Of a DNA stretch of 64,000 nt, positions 60,421 through 64,000 are shown in pieces. Origin of the DNA: Colletotrichum lupini (taxonomy: Eukaryota > Ascomycota > Sordariomycetes > Glomerellales > Glomerellaceae); the NCBI RefSeq assembly GCF_023278565.1, contig NC_064672.1, positions 7,812,001 through 7,876,000 on the forward strand, in the 5' to 3' direction. The notes under the pieces were generated by a model. That model ran no database searches and was not told where the DNA came from. It saw nothing but the letters and a program-made list of their open reading frames with translations. Numbering within the stretch: position 1 is the stretch's first letter; every line of letters begins with the position of its first letter. The position numbers were made by a program, and so were the translations under genes.

Positions 60421-60890
60421 TGTAAATAGTGCTGTAGCTAATGTTGCTAGAGATAAGGGCAAGATGTACGAATCAATATCGAGGCTCTTGATCTGATTAT
60501 CTGCCCGTTGCGATATTCGGTTCTCGACCGCCGGTTGCGGGACTTTTGTGCGGGGGAAGCTCTGAACAAAATTACGTCATGTCAACCAATTGAATTACAT
60601 ATGAAGTCGAAGCCACTCGTTTCGCCAGTATAAAGATTTATCCGTAACGATAAAAAAAGCATCGCATCGCGGCCAGAATTGTATCCCCTCGGCAATGCAT
60701 ACGGTGTATAAGTACCTAGGTAACGTGGAAAGACGGCAGTTTCGTGCGGTAACTGGGGGAAAAAATAACACGCGTTTTAGTGCGAATATTGAACGCAGAA
60801 CCGAATGACCGGCTAGAATTCATGTTTTATTAAAATGTGAGCGCACAATTTATATGAATACTAGTCGCTTTGCAATGCAAATCTAGGTAC
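60421..60890. other. Upstream region of the aldo-keto reductase
   Basis: About 0.47 kb of ordinary composition holding the aldo-keto reductase promoter and ending at the sharp boundary with the A+T-rich tract. No gene. Confidence 0.45.
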
Positions 60891-63800
60891 TCGCGGTGTC
60901 TCTTAGGTATCTTAACTTAATATAAGTTATATAAGTATGCTATTATAGAGTTATTATAGGGGTATTAACGTATATAAAAAGAACGGTTATTTATTAAAAA
61001 TAAGAAATAAGTATAAAGCTTGCTCTAATATAAAAGGTACGAGCGAAGTAGGCCTTAGTAATTATATAATTAAGGTTATATAATATATAATGAAACTATA
61101 AATAGTTAAAACTATTATAATATACCCCCTTAGATAAATATATATTTAAAAAAAGCGCGCCTAACTACCCGCATTATTATAAAAAGGTTTATTAAAAGCG
61201 GAAAATTAAATACTATTATATAAGAATTTATTTATAAAAAGAATTATAAAATAAATCGGTTTATATATAAAGTTATAAGCGAGGGGTAAATTAGCTATAA
61301 ATTAACCTTTATATTCGTTATTATAAGTAATTTTAAGGGTATATTATTAATAAAAAGTATAACCGAGGGACGGCTTTTTATTAACTAAATAATCGATTTA
61401 TAAATTAAGGGTAATAAATATCTAAATTTCTTATTATTACTTATAATACTAACTTTCTTTTTCTTTTTAACTTATATTTATATTATTATTATACGTATAT
61501 ACTCTTATTTTTCGCTTTTATATTTATATTTTTATACGTATATATTATTAAAAAAGATCTTTACTAACGGCTTTGTTTTTATTTAAATATTATTAAAACG
61601 ATTAGTTAAAAACCGCGCTCGTATTATTATAATATAAGAAATTAAGAAATATAAATATAAAGCTACGGTTTAAAAAATAATAATAGCTCTCTTAGCCCCC
61701 TTTATGAGCTTAAAATAAGTAAGTAATATTCTCTTATTTTATATTTTAGTTATAATGCGGCCTCGTTTATTTAATATTATTTTAATTATTTTATTAAATA
61801 AATAGTAGCCTTATAAATAAATAAGTTATTTAAAAAAAGTAATAAAAACGAGGAAGGTTTATAACCCCCTCTTTTATTCCCTTTTAAAAATTAAAAAAAC
61901 GTCCTCGTTTTTTGAAAAGATAATATAAGTAAAGAAGGTTTATAATCCCCTCCCTCGCCTCTTTCTAAAAAAAAAAAAAAAAAAAAAGACTTTCCCTAAG
62001 AAGATTAAAAAAATAAAATAAGTTTATAGCCCCCTTTTTTACTTTTTTTTAAAAAGCGTAAAATAATTAACCGTATATATAATACTTTTTAAATTATTAT
62101 TATTTATAAAACTAATTTTTAATAACGGACCTTTTTAATACTATTCTTAATATTAAGGTTTAATACGAACTAATATTTCTACCTCCCCTATTTAGTTACG
62201 AATATTTTAAGTATATTAAGAGCGCTTTTAATAACTGTTCGGACGGTACGTACTTCTTAAGTTCGTATATTAATAATAAATACTAACGCTATTAAACTTA
62301 TAAAAAGTTAGGTTATACTCCTATTCCTAAGGGGTATATACGGTTTTTAAATAGGAATTAATAGGGATATATAACGAATTAATACGGACGTATAGCTCTT
62401 AGGGACGTATAATATTCTCTACTTCTAATTAGTCTAAAAATTATTATTAATATATTTAGATTTTACTACTTTTTTTTAAAGTACCTATCTCTTTTTATAA
62501 TCTCCTTTATATAATTATACCTTAAGGGAGCTTTATTATAAAGTTATTATTAACTCGACGCGTTTTACGTCCTCTTTTCTTTAAAACTATACTAGTTTAT
62601 ATATTATAAAATAGCTCTTTTAATAACTTACGTACCAAGCCTACGTTACTAAGCTTAATTTAATAGCCTAAATAATTAAAACTATTTTATAAAATACTAA
62701 CGCTCTAATAATAATAATATACTATTATTTTTTATTTTAAATAGAAATTATATTAGTATTAGCTAGTTTTATAAAATTAGCGATCCTTATATATATAATA
62801 ACTTAATAAACGATATTTTACCTAAGCTATTATAAAAAATATAACTACTATTTTACTATTTATATTAATATATTAAAATAGAACTAACCCTCTATTTTAA
62901 TTAAAAATTCTTTAATAAAACTAATACTCTCTAGCTTTTTATTATTCTCTAATTCTCGCTAGTATATAATCCTCCCCCTTTTAATAAAAAGTTTAAATAG
63001 CTTATACTCTATTTTATATACTATTTTCTAAGGGGAATATAAACTACTTAGTATATTACCCTCCTCTAAATATTACTAAAACCTAGTCCCTCTTTTTTTT
63101 TTAATAAATTTTAATAACTTACTTAGCTTATTATAAAATAATTTAATAATATTCTTTAGCTTATTATACGAGTTATTAAGACTAATAAAAAGTTAATAAC
63201 TAGCTTTATTTAATAATATAAATAAAGCCGTTTATAATAAGAAATATAGGGTTTTTAAACGAACTTACTACCCTATTTACTTTTATAATAAAACCCTTTT
63301 TTAAGTTTATTATTTTTTTAAACTATAGCTTCTTATCGTACTTAAAATAATAAATCCTCCTCCCTTTTTTTAAATAAAACCCTAAACTTATTAATTCCTA
63401 GTAGCCTAGAGCTAATAGTAAATACTCTTTTTAATTAAGTTAATACTTTTACTAAAGCTAATAGCTTTAATATTATAAAATATTATAAGTATAAGTAAAA
63501 TAAGAAGAATATTCGGTATATATTTTAATATAATTAATATAAATATCTTAAGCCTAGCCGTAATATAGGTTTAAAGTAACAGAGATCTTAAAAATATAGT
63601 TATAAATAGAAATTAATTACTAAGGCTAAGGTTAAGGGATAGTAGTTATTATAATAATATAAAGATCTTTAATATAGTTAATATAACTATAAGCTTAGTT
63701 TTAAAGTATTTATATACCCTTTTTATTATAAGCTTACTTAGCTAGTTAAGGATATTATTAAAATTATAAACTAATAGGTATAAATTTAAATATATAACGT

Positions 63801-64000
63801 ACGCGCTATTATTTAAAAATAGTTCTTAAAGTCCTTATTTACTTAGTAAGATATTTATAATACTAAGGCTCGTATAAACTAAGAAAAACTAGCTAAATAC
63901 CTATTAACTATAGTATTAATTAAGCTATTTAACGAGTAAGATATCCTATATATAATAAAATAAGTAAATAACGAGCTAAACTACTTTATTAACTTTATTT
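60891..64000. repeat. A+T-rich, RIP-like tract of unresolved transposon remains
   Basis: The last 3.1 kb shifts abruptly to A+T-rich sequence dominated by TA dinucleotides and dense stops in all frames, as in the interior of the two identified elements. No LTR, inverted repeat or readable motif was found, and the tract continues past the window end, so the element type is open. No gene is supported. Confidence 0.7.
61850..62060. repeat. Three imperfect tandem units with homopolymer runs
   Basis: Units beginning GGTTTATAACCCCCT, GGTTTATAATCCCCT and AGTTTATAGCCCCCT are spaced by roughly 75 bp, each followed by an A-rich stretch, the longest about 22 A. They look like a degenerate tandem repeat inside the RIP-like tract. 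Confidence 0.5.

Noticed and set aside
1..64000. CRISPR arrays, operons, bacterial-type systems
   Set aside because: No regularly spaced direct repeats; introns throughout show a eukaryotic genome.

Overview
This window looks like nuclear DNA of a filamentous ascomycete. The genes carry short introns (about 45-140 nt) with GTRAGT-like donors. Secreted proteins are common. Two A+T-rich tracts consist of transposon remains whose changes are transitions, the signature of repeat-induced point mutation (RIP). The gene set (MEP1-like M43 metalloprotease, M28 leucine aminopeptidase, a small six-cysteine secreted protein resembling biotrophy-associated secreted proteins, PTH11/rhodopsin-type membrane proteins) fits a plant-associated Sordariomycete, perhaps Colletotrichum-like. 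The genus is inference. All exon structures were deduced by hand from splice motifs and reading-frame closure.

Layout. 1-8.3 kb is rich in secreted proteins: an M43 metalloprotease (+), a serine beta-lactamase-like hydrolase (-), an M28 aminopeptidase (-) and the small cysteine-rich protein (-). 9.9-18 kb has a kelch-repeat single-pass membrane protein (+), a two-finger C2H2 fungal transcription factor (-) and an FMP42/SLC43-like MFS transporter (-). 19.4-22.7 kb holds a convergent pair of redox enzymes (zinc-independent MDR reductase and FAD monooxygenase). 24.5-37.5 kb has a rhodopsin-domain membrane protein (+), a divergent kinesin (+), a type-B carboxylesterase (-), FAD synthetase with a frameshifted 3' end (-), a second rhodopsin-domain protein (-) and a GH43-like hydrolase (-). 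An SDR (+) follows at 39.2 kb.

42.7-51.3 kb holds the most interesting locus. A gene with a HeLo/NLR-type N-terminal helical domain and a C-terminal array of three short repeats resembling fungal HET-s-type amyloid-signalling motifs is split by a 7.4-kb Ty1/copia retrotransposon. The element has LTRs of about 205 bp and a 5-bp target duplication. The reading frame is the same on both sides. A stop codon in the first repeat sits where the other two repeats have Gln, as expected of RIP leakage. To the right are a DUF4863/hydroxylaminobenzoate-lyase-like gene (-) and a secretory lipase (+).

A second insertion, a RIP-mutated Fot1/pogo-type element with 28-bp inverted repeats and TA duplication (56.1-58.0 kb), splits a bZIP-DUF3425 transcription factor gene (-). 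That frame also closes across the insertion, apart from one TAA. An aldo-keto reductase (-) follows, and from about 60.9 kb to the window end the DNA is A+T-rich, RIP-like and without genes.
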